A stretch of 64,000 nt of DNA from an uncultured Eggerthellaceae bacterium (lineage in GTDB: Bacteria; Actinomycetota; Coriobacteriia; Coriobacteriales; Eggerthellaceae), in contig CAKTTY010000001.1 of the NCBI GenBank assembly GCA_934617065.1, forward strand, positions 186,001 through 250,000. The letters run 5' to 3'. The stretch's first letter is position 1; each line of letters opens with the position of its first letter. Below are positions 8,081-17,587 of the stretch, piece by piece. Position numbers and translations under genes: made by a program. Below the pieces are notes generated by a model, which worked only from the letters and a program-made list of their open reading frames with translations, ran no database searches and was not told where the DNA came from.

Positions 8081-8329
8081 CATTGTCCTTTCGTTCTGAA
8101 GTACCGAATGATCGGTTTCGGAAAAGCCGCTCGGGCAAGTGGCCTTTTCGAAGCGCATTCGGCGCATGTTTGCGGAGTTGAAACTCGGCGCCAGATGTTC
8201 CCGGCGAGGGCGTTCCGGTGCTCGATGCGCCCCGGCCATGGCTCCCTCGGCGCCGGATGTTCCCGGCCATGACTTCCGGGCGCAGAAAGCGCCCCTCGGG
8301 AAGAGGGGCGCTGAAAAATGCGCAGGGGC
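8081..8329. other. rhaA-rhaD spacer with short repeats
   Basis: This 250-base gap inside the operon holds a repeated phrase, GGCGCC-A/G-GATGTTCCCGGC (about 8187 and 8249), two CCGGCCATG boxes, and the hairpin at 8288-8312. It is the only long gap in an otherwise tightly packed operon. Confidence 0.5.
8288..8312 (-). terminator. Hairpin after rhaA (partial terminator)
   Basis: AGCGCCCCTC and GAGGGGCGCT are perfect complements with a five-base loop. On the minus strand they are followed by TTCTGCGCC after the closing T, a weak T-run. It would reduce rhaD-rhaM-MFS transcription relative to rhaA or protect the upstream mRNA 3' end. Confidence 0.6.
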
Positions 8330-9592
8330 TTACTGGCGCTTGGAGAGCACCTCGTCTTCGTAAGCCTTAACCTCGTCCCACAGCTGGTCTTCGGCAACTA
8401 CGCCCTGACGTGCGCAGTACTCGTCCCAAACCGCGGTCCAAGGCATGGTCTTGAACTGCTCGGTAACGATCATCTTCTCGGAGAACTGGTAGGTATCCTG
8501 CAGCTCCTTCAAGCGATCCCATGGCTGCAGCAGCTCGAACAGCAGGCACTTTTCCATGGCGCGCATGCCGGTAGCCCAAGCGCCGATGCGGTTGATGGAA
8601 GCGTCGAAGAAGTCCATACCGATAAGAACCTTGTCCATACCCTCGGGGCAGCGAACAACCTCAGCGGCGATGTCCTTGATGGAATCCTCGAACAGGACAA
8701 CGTGGTCGGAGTCCCAATGCATGGAGCGGGTAACGTGCAGCGGCACGTAGGGGAAGAACTGCAGCAGGCTGGGCAGCTTGTCGGAAATGCTTTCCATGGG
8801 GTTGAAGTGGCCCGCATCGATGAGCACTACATGGTTGCCGCCCTTCTTGGCAGCGTAGGATACGTAGAACTCCTGGTTGCCGGTGGTGAAGCCTTCAACA
8901 CCGATGCCGAATACCTTCTGCTCAACCGCATCGATAACATGCGGGGTTTCGAAGGAATAGATCTCATCGAGGGAATCCTTCAGGCGTGCGCGCAGGCCAT
9001 AAGCGTCGGCGGCGTAGTCCTTCAGGCCGTCGGGAATCCAGAAGTTGTTCAGGACCATGTCGTCCATTTCCTCGCCGATGCGCTCTGCGATCTGGCGGCA
9101 GGCGATGCAGTGACGGATCCAGAAATCACGCACGTCCTTTTCGGGGCTGGAAACGGTAAGGCCTTCCTTTACCAGCGGGTGGCTGAACAGGGTGGGGTTG
9201 AAGTCGATGCCGAAGCCGTTCTTCTTTGCCCAGGTTACCCAAGGTTCGAAGTGCTTGTACTCAAGCTTGTCGCGGTCAACCCAGGGGTTTTCCTCGGTGA
9301 AGATAGCGTAGCTTGCATGCAGGTTGATGCGCTTTTTGCCGGGGATCAGGCTTGCAGCCTTCTCGAAGTCGGCCATGAGCTGTTCGGGGGTGGCAGCGCG
9401 GCCAGGGTAGTTGCCCGTGGTCATGATGCCGCCGGAAGCTGCATTATCGTCGCCCTGGTCGAAGCCGACTACGTCGTCGCCCTGCCAGCAGTGCATGGAG
9501 ATGGCCTTGTTTGCCAGGGTCTCGATCACTGCCTCGGTGTCGATGCCCTGCTTGGCATACGCTTCGCGTGCCAATTCGTACATAGTGGTCAT
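8330..9592 (-). CDS. rhaA: L-rhamnose isomerase
   Basis: The 420-residue enzyme converts L-rhamnose to L-rhamnulose and is Mn2+-dependent. It carries the N-terminal HCWQGDDVVGFDQ, GIMTTGNYPGRA, INLHASYAIF, the active-site stretch GFGIDFNPTLFSHP and later VLIDAGHFNP and HWDSDHVV, which supply the metal-binding Glu/Asp/His ligands. Length equals the E. coli enzyme (419). AAGGAG precedes the ATG by five bases. It follows rhaB by 37 bases in the operon. Confidence 0.97.
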   Translation of the reverse strand: MTTMYELAREAYAKQGIDTEAVIETLANKAISMHCWQGDDVVGFDQGDDNAASGGIMTTGNYPGRAATPEQLMADFEKAASLIPGKKRINLHASYAIFTEENPWVDRDKLEYKHFEPWVTWAKKNGFGIDFNPTLFSHPLVKEGLTVSSPEKDVRDFWIRHCIACRQIAERIGEEMDDMVLNNFWIPDGLKDYAADAYGLRARLKDSLDEIYSFETPHVIDAVEQKVFGIGVEGFTTGNQEFYVSYAAKKGGNHVVLIDAGHFNPMESISDKLPSLLQFFPYVPLHVTRSMHWDSDHVVLFEDSIKDIAAEVVRCPEGMDKVLIGMDFFDASINRIGAWATGMRAMEKCLLFELLQPWDRLKELQDTYQFSEKMIVTEQFKTMPWTAVWDEYCARQGVVAEDQLWDEVKAYEDEVLSKRQ

Positions 9593-9629
9593 GAATGCTC
9601 CTTATCTGTACCTAAAAGGTTGGTTACTG

Positions 9630-11120
9630 TTATTCAAAGCGCTTCACGTCGAATGACGTTGCGATAGCATCGCGGACGCTTTGGAGGTCGGGGAATGCGC
9701 CATCGGCGATCATCTGCACGGCAAGGTTGCCCAAGCTCGTTCCCTCAACTGGGCCGGCGAACACGGGAATGCCGCACGCGTGCGTGGTGAGTTCGTTCAG
9801 GTATGCGTCTTGGCAGCCGCCTCCAACGATGTTGATGGAAGTGTAGGTGCGTCCGGTAAGCGATGCCATTTCTGCAATGGATTCCGCATAGCAGGAGGAA
9901 AGGCTTACGTATACGCAGCGCATAAGCTGGCCGACGGTTTGGGGCACGTCCTGCCCGGTTTCGAAGCAGGCGCGGCGAATCTCGTCGATCATGGAATCGG
10001 GCGCCAGGAAGCGGTCGTCGTTCACGTTCACGTGGGCTTCGAAGTTGTCTGCCTCTTTTGCGTGGGCAATGAGGTCGGGGAAGCCCCACTCGATCGCCTC
10101 GTGCGTAAAGGGAGGCAGCTCGTCTTCATTGGCTTGCTGGTGGGTGTCTTTGCCCTCTACATAGGAAACGCCATTCAGCTCGCGGCGGATAGACTGGATC
10201 ATCCACAGGCCCATGATGTTCTTCAGGAAGCGGAAGCGCAGCTCAAAGCCGCCTTCGTTGGTGAAGTTCTGGAAACGGGAAGCATCTGAGGTGATGGGAC
10301 CTTCGTTTTCAACGCCCAGCAAGCTCCAGGTGCCCGAAGAGAGGAACACCGCATCGGCATCGCGCGCGGGAACAGCCAGGTAGGCGCTGCCCGTGTCGTG
10401 CGTGGCAGGCGCGATGATATGTGTGGGGTAGCCGATCTTTGCTTCGATCTCAGCGGTGACGGCGCCCAGATCGGTGCCAGGCATAACCACGTCGCAGAAC
10501 ATGCTGCGCGGAATGCCGAATGCCTCCAAGATGGTTTCGTCCCACTGTTGGGTACGAGCGTTCATCAGGCACGTGGTGGAAGCGTTGGTGTATTCGTTGG
10601 CTTTGGTACCGGTCAGCAGGAAAGCCAGGTAGTCGGGGATCATCAAAAACGTTTCAGCGTTTTCGATCTGCTCGGGGTGTTCACGCTGGAGCGCCAGCAG
10701 CTGATAGATGGTGTTGAACGGCTGGCGCTGAATACCCGTGCGGCGATATACCTCATCGGGCGAAACGATAGCATCTGCTACGGCATACATGCCGCTGGTA
10801 CGCTCATCGCGGTAGGCAACCGCATCGCCGAGCATGTTGTCTTCGGCGTCGAGCAGCAAGAAGTCAACCGCCCAGGTGTCGATACCCACGGTTTTAGGCG
10901 CATAACCTGCTTCTTTGCATTTAGCCAAGCCGGCAACGGTTTCGCGGAACAGCATATCCACGTCCCAGCAGTCGTGACCGCCGGAGCGTTTCTGGATGTT
11001 ATCGAAGCGATGAATCTCGGTAAATTCGATGGTTCCCTGCGGGGTGACCTCGCCGATTACCACGCGGCCGGAAGAAGCGCCGATATCGACGGCGGCATAG
11101 CAGTTGGTTTTGATTTCCAT
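9630..11120 (-). CDS. rhaB: Rhamnulokinase
   Basis: This 496-residue FGGY-family kinase phosphorylates L-rhamnulose at O-1 with ATP. AAVDIGASSGRVVIGEV at the N-terminus is the first phosphate loop, GIDTWAVDFLLLD is the family DTW segment, PATHDTGSAYLAVPA lies at about 245 and SSGTWSLLGVE at about 275, and NIVGGGCQDAYLNELT (about 425) is the adenosine site. Its ATG overlaps the pyk stop codon as TAATG, so its translation is coupled to the pyruvate kinase. Confidence 0.96.
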   Translation of the reverse strand: MEIKTNCYAAVDIGASSGRVVIGEVTPQGTIEFTEIHRFDNIQKRSGGHDCWDVDMLFRETVAGLAKCKEAGYAPKTVGIDTWAVDFLLLDAEDNMLGDAVAYRDERTSGMYAVADAIVSPDEVYRRTGIQRQPFNTIYQLLALQREHPEQIENAETFLMIPDYLAFLLTGTKANEYTNASTTCLMNARTQQWDETILEAFGIPRSMFCDVVMPGTDLGAVTAEIEAKIGYPTHIIAPATHDTGSAYLAVPARDADAVFLSSGTWSLLGVENEGPITSDASRFQNFTNEGGFELRFRFLKNIMGLWMIQSIRRELNGVSYVEGKDTHQQANEDELPPFTHEAIEWGFPDLIAHAKEADNFEAHVNVNDDRFLAPDSMIDEIRRACFETGQDVPQTVGQLMRCVYVSLSSCYAESIAEMASLTGRTYTSINIVGGGCQDAYLNELTTHACGIPVFAGPVEGTSLGNLAVQMIADGAFPDLQSVRDAIATSFDVKRFE

Positions 11121-12616
11121 TAGTTATCCCCCTCTGCATCAACGCCGATTTGCACGATTTGCATCACGTTGGTGGGGCGCGGTGAAGGCGCGGTTGGGTC
11201 GAAGCTTACGGCGTCGCCCGTTTGGCCGATGCAGGGAGAAGTGGTGCGGTCTCCCAAGGTGAATACGCAGATATCGCCCTTGTTTACGAAGTTCTTTTTC
11301 ACAACGACGCTACGAGCCTGCTCAAGAACGTACGAGGCATCGCCAACGACTTTGCCCAAAAGCGGGGTAACGCCCCAGTTCAGCTGCAAGGAGCGACGAT
11401 ATTCTTCCGAAGTGGTTACCGCATAGATGGGCATCTTCGGACGGTAATTGGAAACGATGCGGGCCGTGCGGCCGGTCATCGTAGGGGTGACGATGCAGCA
11501 AGCGCCCACGTTTTCTGCGGCGGTTACGGCAGCCAAGCCCACAACGGCGGAAATGCTCTTCTGCTCTGCATTGCGGTTAGGGATGGAGCCTTCGTCGTAG
11601 ATGTGTGATTCGCTTGCCTCGGCAATGCGTGCCATGGTTTGCACTGCGGGAACCGGGTACATGCCGATGGCGGTTTCGCCGGAAAGGGTAACGGCATCGG
11701 TGCCGTCATAGATGGCGTTTGCCACGTCGGCAACCTCTGCGCGCGTTGGGCGAGGGTTACGGATCATGGAATCGAGCATCTGCGTGGCGGTGATAACCGG
11801 GCGGTAAGCGCGGTTGCAGGCTTTGATGATCTTCTTTTGAAGGTGCGGAACCTGGTTGGAGGGAACCTCTACGCCCAAGTCGCCGCGAGCCACCATTACG
11901 GCATCGGAGACTTCGATGATTTCTTCGATGTGATCTACTGCGTGCGCATTTTCGATTTTCGCCACGATGCGAATGCTTTCGCCGCCGTTCTCGACGAGGA
12001 ATGCGCGAATGGCGCGCACGTCTTCACCGCAGCTTACGAATGATGCTGCTACGAAATCAACGCCCTGTTGAATGCCGAACAGGAGGTCTTCCTTGTCCTG
12101 CTCGGTCATAACGGGCAGGGGCACGTTGGTGCCAGGCAGGTTCAGCTGTTTGCATTCGCCGAGCATGCCGGAGTTCTGAACGGTGCACTGGATGTCGGAT
12201 CCCAGGACACGATCGACGGCGAGCTCGATCAAGCCGTCGTCGATAAGGATAATGGTGCCAGGCTCAACATACTTATAAAGCCCTTTGAATGTTTGGTGCA
12301 CGCGGCGGGAAGTGCCGGCAATGTCTTCTTCGGTGAGGAAGAAGTTGTCGCCTGCGCGGAGCAGCACAGGCTCGTTGCCCTCAAGCTTGCCGGTGCGGAT
12401 GGAAGGCCCTTTGGTGTCGAGCATAATGGCGCAGGGTGCGTCCAGTTCGCGACGGACCTTTTTCAAGCGGTCCATACGTGCTTTGTGCTCGGCGTGGGAG
12501 CCATGTGAGAAGTTGCAGCGGGCAACGTCCATGCCTGCTATCACAAGATTTTTCAATGCTGACTCAGAGTCTACAGCGGGACCCAGAGTGCAGATGATCT
12601 TGGTTCGCTTCATCAT
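11120..12616 (-). CDS. pyk: Pyruvate kinase, first gene of the rhamnose operon
   Basis: The 498-residue enzyme converts phosphoenolpyruvate and ADP to pyruvate and ATP. KRTKIICTLGP, MDVARCNFSHG, IMLDTKGPSIRTG, the catalytic VAKIENAHAVDHI (Lys) and MVARGDLGVEVP, and MLDSMIRNPRPTRAEVADVANA are all intact. The C-terminal regulatory domain contains TMTGRTARIVSNYRP. It overlaps rhaB by one base and no other glycolytic gene is nearby. A pyruvate kinase leading a rhamnose operon is unusual and suggests that energy yield from dihydroxyacetone phosphate is tied to rhamnose use. Two adjacent ATGs are possible starts, and AAAGG lies about 12 bases upstream. Confidence 0.96.
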   Translation of the reverse strand: MMKRTKIICTLGPAVDSESALKNLVIAGMDVARCNFSHGSHAEHKARMDRLKKVRRELDAPCAIMLDTKGPSIRTGKLEGNEPVLLRAGDNFFLTEEDIAGTSRRVHQTFKGLYKYVEPGTIILIDDGLIELAVDRVLGSDIQCTVQNSGMLGECKQLNLPGTNVPLPVMTEQDKEDLLFGIQQGVDFVAASFVSCGEDVRAIRAFLVENGGESIRIVAKIENAHAVDHIEEIIEVSDAVMVARGDLGVEVPSNQVPHLQKKIIKACNRAYRPVITATQMLDSMIRNPRPTRAEVADVANAIYDGTDAVTLSGETAIGMYPVPAVQTMARIAEASESHIYDEGSIPNRNAEQKSISAVVGLAAVTAAENVGACCIVTPTMTGRTARIVSNYRPKMPIYAVTTSEEYRRSLQLNWGVTPLLGKVVGDASYVLEQARSVVVKKNFVNKGDICVFTLGDRTTSPCIGQTGDAVSFDPTAPSPRPTNVMQIVQIGVDAEGDN

Positions 12617-12895
12617 GGGGATGATGCGCCTTTCGACCGTGCGGTAAACGCCCGTTCATAGGGTAAGTTCGACCGCTAAACGACAATACGTTCAGAATTG
12701 TAAACGAAAATTAAGAAGTATGCTTGTGTTCATCATTTTTTCTAAAGCTGCATACGTTGCGGCGGGTGTTGGCTGCGCTCGTCTGGGTGCCAATTGCGCC
12801 AACTCGTGTTACGCGGAGTGTTACGCATACCGTTCCGATGCTGCCGTAGGTGCCAGTCGTGGTAGTCTGATGGGGAGAATCGAAAGGCGGCCATT
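12617..12895. promoter_or_regulatory. Divergent promoter region of pyk-rha and the M20 gene
   Basis: The 280 bases between the divergent genes are AT-rich near 12680-12740. On the minus strand TTTACA (about 12699-12704) could serve as -35 or, as part of TACAAT, as -10 of the operon. No clear RhaS or catabolite operator palindrome was recognised. No regulator gene of the rhamnose operon is in the window. Confidence 0.35.
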
Positions 12896-14134
12896 ATGAC
12901 CTGCAGCAACCCGAATGCCACCGAATCGGCAAACGTAACCGAGAAGTTGAAAGCCCACGCGCGAGAGCTCGAACCTTACGTTATCGAGCGGCGGCGCCAC
13001 TTCCATGCGTATCCCGAATTGAGCGCTCGCGAGGTCTCCACTTCGCGCACGATTGCCGAAGAGCTCGATAAGCTTGGTGTCGAATATGTGCGAGCGGGGG
13101 GAACGGGGCTTATTGCCACCATCAAAGGCACCGCGCCCGATGCATATGACGAAGAGGGCAAGCCGCGTCGCCGCATTGCACTTCGAACCGACATGGATGC
13201 GTTGCCCGTTTTGGAGCAGACGAAGCTCCCCTTCGCGTCGCGGAACGAAGGGGTTATGCATGCCTGTGGCCATGACTGTCACATGGCAATGATGCTCGGC
13301 GCTGTTCATCTGCTTTTGGGCATTCGCGACCAACTGCATGGCGAGGTGCGTGTCTTGTTCCAGCCAGCGGAAGAGATATCGGTTGGTTCGCGCAAGATGA
13401 TCGCCGAGGGCGCGCTCGATGGGGTGGATACCATTTACGCTGCCCATATTTGGAGCGAAGTGGAAGCGGGTACCATTTCCGCCGAAGCGGGGCCGCGCAT
13501 GGCGAATTGCGACTGGTTCCGCATTGATGTTGCGGGTGCTAGCGCGCATGGCGCCATGCCCCACAAGGGCGTCGATGCCATCGTTGTGGGCGCAGCGGTT
13601 ATCGACGCGCTGCAGGTTATCGTTAGCCGCGACGTTTCCCCGTTTGATCCTGCGGTTATCACAATCGGGGAGTTCCATGGCGGTGTTGCGCGAAACATCA
13701 TGGCGGGCACAGCGTACCTAACGGGCACAGTTCGCTCGTTCACGCCCGAAGTGCGCGATTACATAAAGGAGCGCATGGCGCACGTGGTTGAAGAAGTGGC
13801 GCTTTCGTATGGCGCAACCGCGAAGTTCGAGTGGACGTACGGCAATTCGTGCCTGGTGAACGACGAGGCTTGCGCCGCACGTGCGCAAAACGCCATTGCA
13901 AAGGTTCTTGGTGAAGAAGCGCTTTGCCATTACGAGGGTACGCTTTCGGGCGAAGACTTCACCGAGTACCTGACAAAGGTCCCCGGTGTGCTCGTGTTTA
14001 TTGGTGCCCGTAATCCGGAAGTGGGTGCAACGTATCCGCAGCACAGTTGTTTCTACAATGTCGACGAAAGCGTTCTGGTAGGTGGCTCGCTTGCCGCAGC
14101 GCAGTATGCCTTCGATTTTCTCTCTGAAGAATAG
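12896..14134 (+). CDS. M20 family amidohydrolase (N-acyl amino acid / hippurate hydrolase type)
   Basis: The 412-residue metallo-hydrolase cleaves amide bonds of N-acylated amino acids or related substrates. The metal site is intact: MHACGHDCHMAMM (Cys and His, about residue 123), FQPAEEIS with the catalytic Glu (about 160), HIWSE (about 184) and YPQHSCFYNVDES near the end (about 380). A lid/dimerisation domain spans about 205-320. The Cys-Gly-His-Asp pattern marks the M20D aminoacylase-like group. AAAGG lies ahead of the ATG. It is divergent from pyk and monocistronic, since a strong terminator follows. The physiological substrate cannot be read from sequence. Confidence 0.9.
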   Translation: MTCSNPNATESANVTEKLKAHARELEPYVIERRRHFHAYPELSAREVSTSRTIAEELDKLGVEYVRAGGTGLIATIKGTAPDAYDEEGKPRRRIALRTDMDALPVLEQTKLPFASRNEGVMHACGHDCHMAMMLGAVHLLLGIRDQLHGEVRVLFQPAEEISVGSRKMIAEGALDGVDTIYAAHIWSEVEAGTISAEAGPRMANCDWFRIDVAGASAHGAMPHKGVDAIVVGAAVIDALQVIVSRDVSPFDPAVITIGEFHGGVARNIMAGTAYLTGTVRSFTPEVRDYIKERMAHVVEEVALSYGATAKFEWTYGNSCLVNDEACAARAQNAIAKVLGEEALCHYEGTLSGEDFTEYLTKVPGVLVFIGARNPEVGATYPQHSCFYNVDESVLVGGSLAAAQYAFDFLSEE

Positions 14135-14185
14135 AAGGGCTGCAGTTTTCGGCTTTGCTGCCTTGCCCGCCTGTTTCACTGATTT

Positions 14186-14222
14186 GCGACGCCGCCCCCT
14201 TGCCTGGGCGGCGTCGCTTTTT
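14186..14222 (+). terminator. Terminator of the M20 gene
   Basis: The perfect 12-bp stem GCGACGCCGCCC / GGGCGGCGTCGC with an 8-base loop is followed by TTTTT. Confidence 0.93.
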
Positions 14223-14342
14223 GTGCGGTGGGGCGCCTGGCCTGCCGTTTGGCCATTTTCCCGTTCGTATGGCACTACCGCTTCCCGTGCCCGCCCGATA
14301 CGATTTTTCCATCTGACGAACACATGAACGAGGGGAGCGGTC

Positions 14343-16136
14343 ATGAATGCCAGGGACAACATGCACAGAACGGAAAGCTGCACCGAAGGCGGCTTCGCCA
14401 AGACGTCCCCGCGCTTCGGCGTGGTGACAGCGCAGGGCGGTTGGCGCAAGGTGACGTGGGGCGTCGTCGCAGGGGTGGCAGCCGTTGCCACCGCGGGGTC
14501 GCTGATGGTGCCGAGCGCCGCGATCGCAGCCGAGTGGGTCGACGTCGGCGGCACCCAGTACAACGCCGGCACTGCCGCAAGCGACGACGCCGGCACCTGG
14601 AGTTGGGACGGCGCCGACGACATGAAGCTTAACGGCTACAACGGCGGCGCAATCAAGGCCGCGGGCAAGCTCAACGTTGCCTACGAGGGCAAGAACACCG
14701 TGAAAACTGACCCCGATTCCGCCGGAGCTGCCATCAAAGCGGAGAACGGCGCCAGCCAGAAAGCAGAGTTGAACATAACGAGCTCGAAGAGTTCAGATGA
14801 GCTCAATGTGACAGCCGAGGCCGATGCAATTAAATCCTCAGGTGATCTCTCCATTTCAGGTCCGGGCACCGTGAACACCACAAGTACCCGTTCCGACGGA
14901 ATTGAGGCAAAGGGCGATTTCTCTATCACGGGCTCGGGTACCGTGAATGCCACAGGTGGTACTGAAGGCATCCAATCTGGGGGCAATGCCACCATCGACT
15001 CCTCTGGCGCCGTGATCGCAAAAGGGGAGCGGAGAGGCATTGCCGCAGGCAGCGACTTGATCATCAAAGGCGGTGGTAAGGTAGAGGCGAGCTCTGCCGA
15101 GGACGAGGCGATTCGGGCCGAAGGTAACATCGAGATTTCAGGCGGCAGTCAGGTCAAGGCAAGCTCCGAGGAAGACTATGCCGTTAAAGCCAAGGGCAGC
15201 CTCACAGTCTCGAACGCATCCCTTAATGCACACGGTGTTGGTTACGGCGTCTATACTTACGAGGGCGTCACGCTCGACGGCGCGAACGTGACGGTTCGCG
15301 CAAGCTCAGATGGCGGGGAAGCCATCGCCCTCTTCACTGATGAGGACGACATCGTCATCAAGAACGGCTCGATCGTGGATGCATTCGCAGAGGGTGAATT
15401 CTCGACTGCGATTTCCACCAGAAACTTCTACCCCAACGACGCGGGTGGCCATATCCACATTAGCGATTCCGTTGTCAAGGCCATAGCCCGCTATGCCGAG
15501 ATCGGCGGCGACGGACCCGACCACTACAGTGGAGACCAGGATGGCGAGGCCATCCCTGAGCGCGAGGGCCTGAACATCGGCATCTTCGCCCAGACCAGCG
15601 AGGGCATTACGCCTGCGACCATCTCGATCGTCCGCAGCAAGGTTACGGCCGAGGGAGACACGGCTGCAATCTTCGCCCTTGCCATGAGCGCGGATGGCAA
15701 GGCGATCGGCACCATCGAGATCGAAGACGCCACAATCCTGATGCCTGAAGGCGGCAAGGTCATTGACTATCGCAACAAGGAAGAGCTCAGCGACGGCATC
15801 TCCTACGAGGCAGGTCAAACCATCGGCACGGGCGATGTTGTAGTCGACTCTCCTTATGACAAAGCCGTCGCCAAGAGCGCGGTAATCGCACCTCCCGAGG
15901 AGACCAAGCCCGAGACCAACCCCGAGGAGACCACGCCCGTGGTGAAGCCAGCCAAGCAGCAAACGCTCGTGACGGGCGCCAGGGCCGAGCCTACGGAGGC
16001 GAAGAAGAACCTTCCTGCGACGGGGGACGCATCGCCTGTAGGGCTTGCTGCCACAGCTTTCACTGGCGTGGCTGCGGCATTCGCGAGCTTGGCTGCTCTG
16101 CTGGCTGGGTTCGTTGCTCGCCGCAAGCGAGAATAA
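14343..16136 (+). CDS. LPxTG-anchored surface protein with carbohydrate-binding/beta-helix repeats
   Basis: The 597-residue protein is exported and attached to peptidoglycan. A long signal region (about 34 charged or polar residues, then VTWGVVAGVAAVATAG...SAAIAAEW) precedes cleavage near residue 62. The body (about 90-420) is a series of about 20-23-residue repeats of the form AIxAxGDLxIxGxGxVxAxS, typical of the DUF4353-type carbohydrate-binding/beta-helix domain. A Pro/Thr/Glu stretch (EETKPETNPEETTPVVKP) is a wall spacer. The sorting signal is LPATG (about 557) plus a hydrophobic helix and RRKRE. GAGGGGA gives a good ribosome site. No sortase is nearby. Base usage is noticeably GC- and C-ending-rich at the 5' end, so acquisition is possible. 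Confidence 0.9.
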   Translation: MNARDNMHRTESCTEGGFAKTSPRFGVVTAQGGWRKVTWGVVAGVAAVATAGSLMVPSAAIAAEWVDVGGTQYNAGTAASDDAGTWSWDGADDMKLNGYNGGAIKAAGKLNVAYEGKNTVKTDPDSAGAAIKAENGASQKAELNITSSKSSDELNVTAEADAIKSSGDLSISGPGTVNTTSTRSDGIEAKGDFSITGSGTVNATGGTEGIQSGGNATIDSSGAVIAKGERRGIAAGSDLIIKGGGKVEASSAEDEAIRAEGNIEISGGSQVKASSEEDYAVKAKGSLTVSNASLNAHGVGYGVYTYEGVTLDGANVTVRASSDGGEAIALFTDEDDIVIKNGSIVDAFAEGEFSTAISTRNFYPNDAGGHIHISDSVVKAIARYAEIGGDGPDHYSGDQDGEAIPEREGLNIGIFAQTSEGITPATISIVRSKVTAEGDTAAIFALAMSADGKAIGTIEIEDATILMPEGGKVIDYRNKEELSDGISYEAGQTIGTGDVVVDSPYDKAVAKSAVIAPPEETKPETNPEETTPVVKPAKQQTLVTGARAEPTEAKKNLPATGDASPVGLAATAFTGVAAAFASLAALLAGFVARRKRE

Positions 16137-16185
16137 GGGCCGCGATTCAGGCGAAGCGCACGTTTCGCTTAGACGATTTGCTCAA

Positions 16186-16216
16186 TGTGGCTGGTGCCAG
16201 TGCGGTGCCAGCCACA
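16186..16216. terminator. Hairpin between convergent genes
   Basis: TGTGGCTGG and CCAGCCACA are perfect complements directly after the luxR-like stop codon, between the surface-protein and regulator genes. There is no T-run on either strand, so termination is only probable. Confidence 0.45.
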
Positions 16217-17236
16217 CTACTTCAGCATGAATTCCTTCAGTCCCGATCGGCTGGTTATTCCCAGCTTCGCATATGTTGTTGAAAGCCTGTTTTTCACCGT
16301 ACCGCGTGAAATCCCCATATGATCTGCGATTTCGGTATTAGACCAACCGCGGCATGCCAGCATCGAAATGGCGAATTCCGTTGTGGTAAGACTGTCGGCA
16401 ACGGTTTTGTGTGCTGCGGGGTTATGGACATGCCGCCATCCGCGGCTGAATCGGTAGGTGATTTCGATTACCCGTGCAAATTCGCGCGGGTAATCTTTTT
16501 TGAGGCACGCTTCAGGCAAACCCTGAAGAAGACCGTGGTGTTCCCCGATTGTTTCAATCAAGTCGTCTGCTTGGGCTATGCGCCAAGCTTCCATAAAGTG
16601 GCGTTCTGCCTTTTCGGGCTGTCGTTTGCTCATCCATCCCATTGCCGCCACAAGGTGAAGGAACATTTCCGAAATGGGGTAGCGCGCCTGCTTCATCCCC
16701 AGGGCGTTTTCTGCCATTCCTATGCAGCGGCCGTAATCGCCGGCAAGGTAGGCCTGATGAGCCATAGCGTAGGTCGCGAATAGGCGAAGACCTTCAGGTA
16801 GCAGAGGCGCAACTTTGTAGAAATCATCTGCCGTTACGGGCGGCTTCAGGTGCAGCAGGACGCTCGATGAGGCCGTGAACAGTAAATAGGCGGCGCGTTC
16901 TTGGTCGCCGTATTCATAGTTGAGGTGCTCTTCTGATGACGCCAGGTTGAGCAGGCAGGCGCGAGCGGCGTGGGCGTGGTCGAGCGATAGGTTTGCGAAC
17001 CCGCAGATGAAGCATGATGAAACGCGCAATGCCAAGATGTCTGAGGTAAGGAAGGGCTCTGCGAGGCGGCATGCTTCGTCGGCGTTGCCGCGAAAATAAG
17101 CGGCTTCTGCCAACGCGATGGTTCGGTAGTCGTTGTCGGGCATGGCCTCGATAACGACGTCGAGGTTCCCTGGCTCGAAAGACGAGCAGATGAGCGGCAT
17201 GGGGGCATGCCATATGTTCGGCTGGGAGTTGGCCAC
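16217..17236 (-). CDS. LuxR-family regulator with helical-repeat N-terminus
   Basis: The 339-residue protein has an alpha-helical, TPR-like N-terminal region (about 20-250; for example FRGNADEACRLAEPFL and HFMEAWRIAQADD) and a C-terminal LuxR/GerE helix-turn-helix (about 275-335: LTTTEFAISMLACRGWSNTEIADHMGISRGTVKNRLSTTYAKLGI). It lacks the N-terminal membrane domain seen in many coriobacterial LuxR proteins, so it is cytosolic. The start is GTG with GAGGAGG four bases upstream. It is divergent from the Gfo/Idh gene and near an MFS gene, which are likely targets. The signal is unknown. Confidence 0.9.
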   Translation of the reverse strand: MANSQPNIWHAPMPLICSSFEPGNLDVVIEAMPDNDYRTIALAEAAYFRGNADEACRLAEPFLTSDILALRVSSCFICGFANLSLDHAHAARACLLNLASSEEHLNYEYGDQERAAYLLFTASSSVLLHLKPPVTADDFYKVAPLLPEGLRLFATYAMAHQAYLAGDYGRCIGMAENALGMKQARYPISEMFLHLVAAMGWMSKRQPEKAERHFMEAWRIAQADDLIETIGEHHGLLQGLPEACLKKDYPREFARVIEITYRFSRGWRHVHNPAAHKTVADSLTTTEFAISMLACRGWSNTEIADHMGISRGTVKNRLSTTYAKLGITSRSGLKEFMLK

Positions 17237-17587
17237 GGTGCCTCCTCGAAATGTGCGTATTGCCGGTTTCGCCGTATAGGGCAGAGGGGCAAGCCGAATG
17301 CTAAACCCAAAAGCAAAACCGTTCTTTTGCGATAATAGCGCGAATAAAAACGCAATAGATTGGATATTAGACCAATTGTCAGTACGAGCGTGCTCTGCGT
17401 CCAGGCTACATGTTTCGCCGCGCCTTCGCCTCTCGAACCTCCTGTGCCGCTCCGCCTCATTCTGCTGCGTATTTTGCTTGCAGCGATGCTACAGTTTGCG
17501 TAACGGAATGCGCGCCTTTTTGGTTGGCCCCAGCGTTGAGGGGCCAATTATGTGTGGGGTTTTGGGTGCGTATGAGAGGAGGGCATC

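Noticed and set aside
8081..8239. Longer start for rhaD
   Set aside because: The added residues are unlike RhaD, and AAAGGA with proper spacing supports the ATG at 8080.
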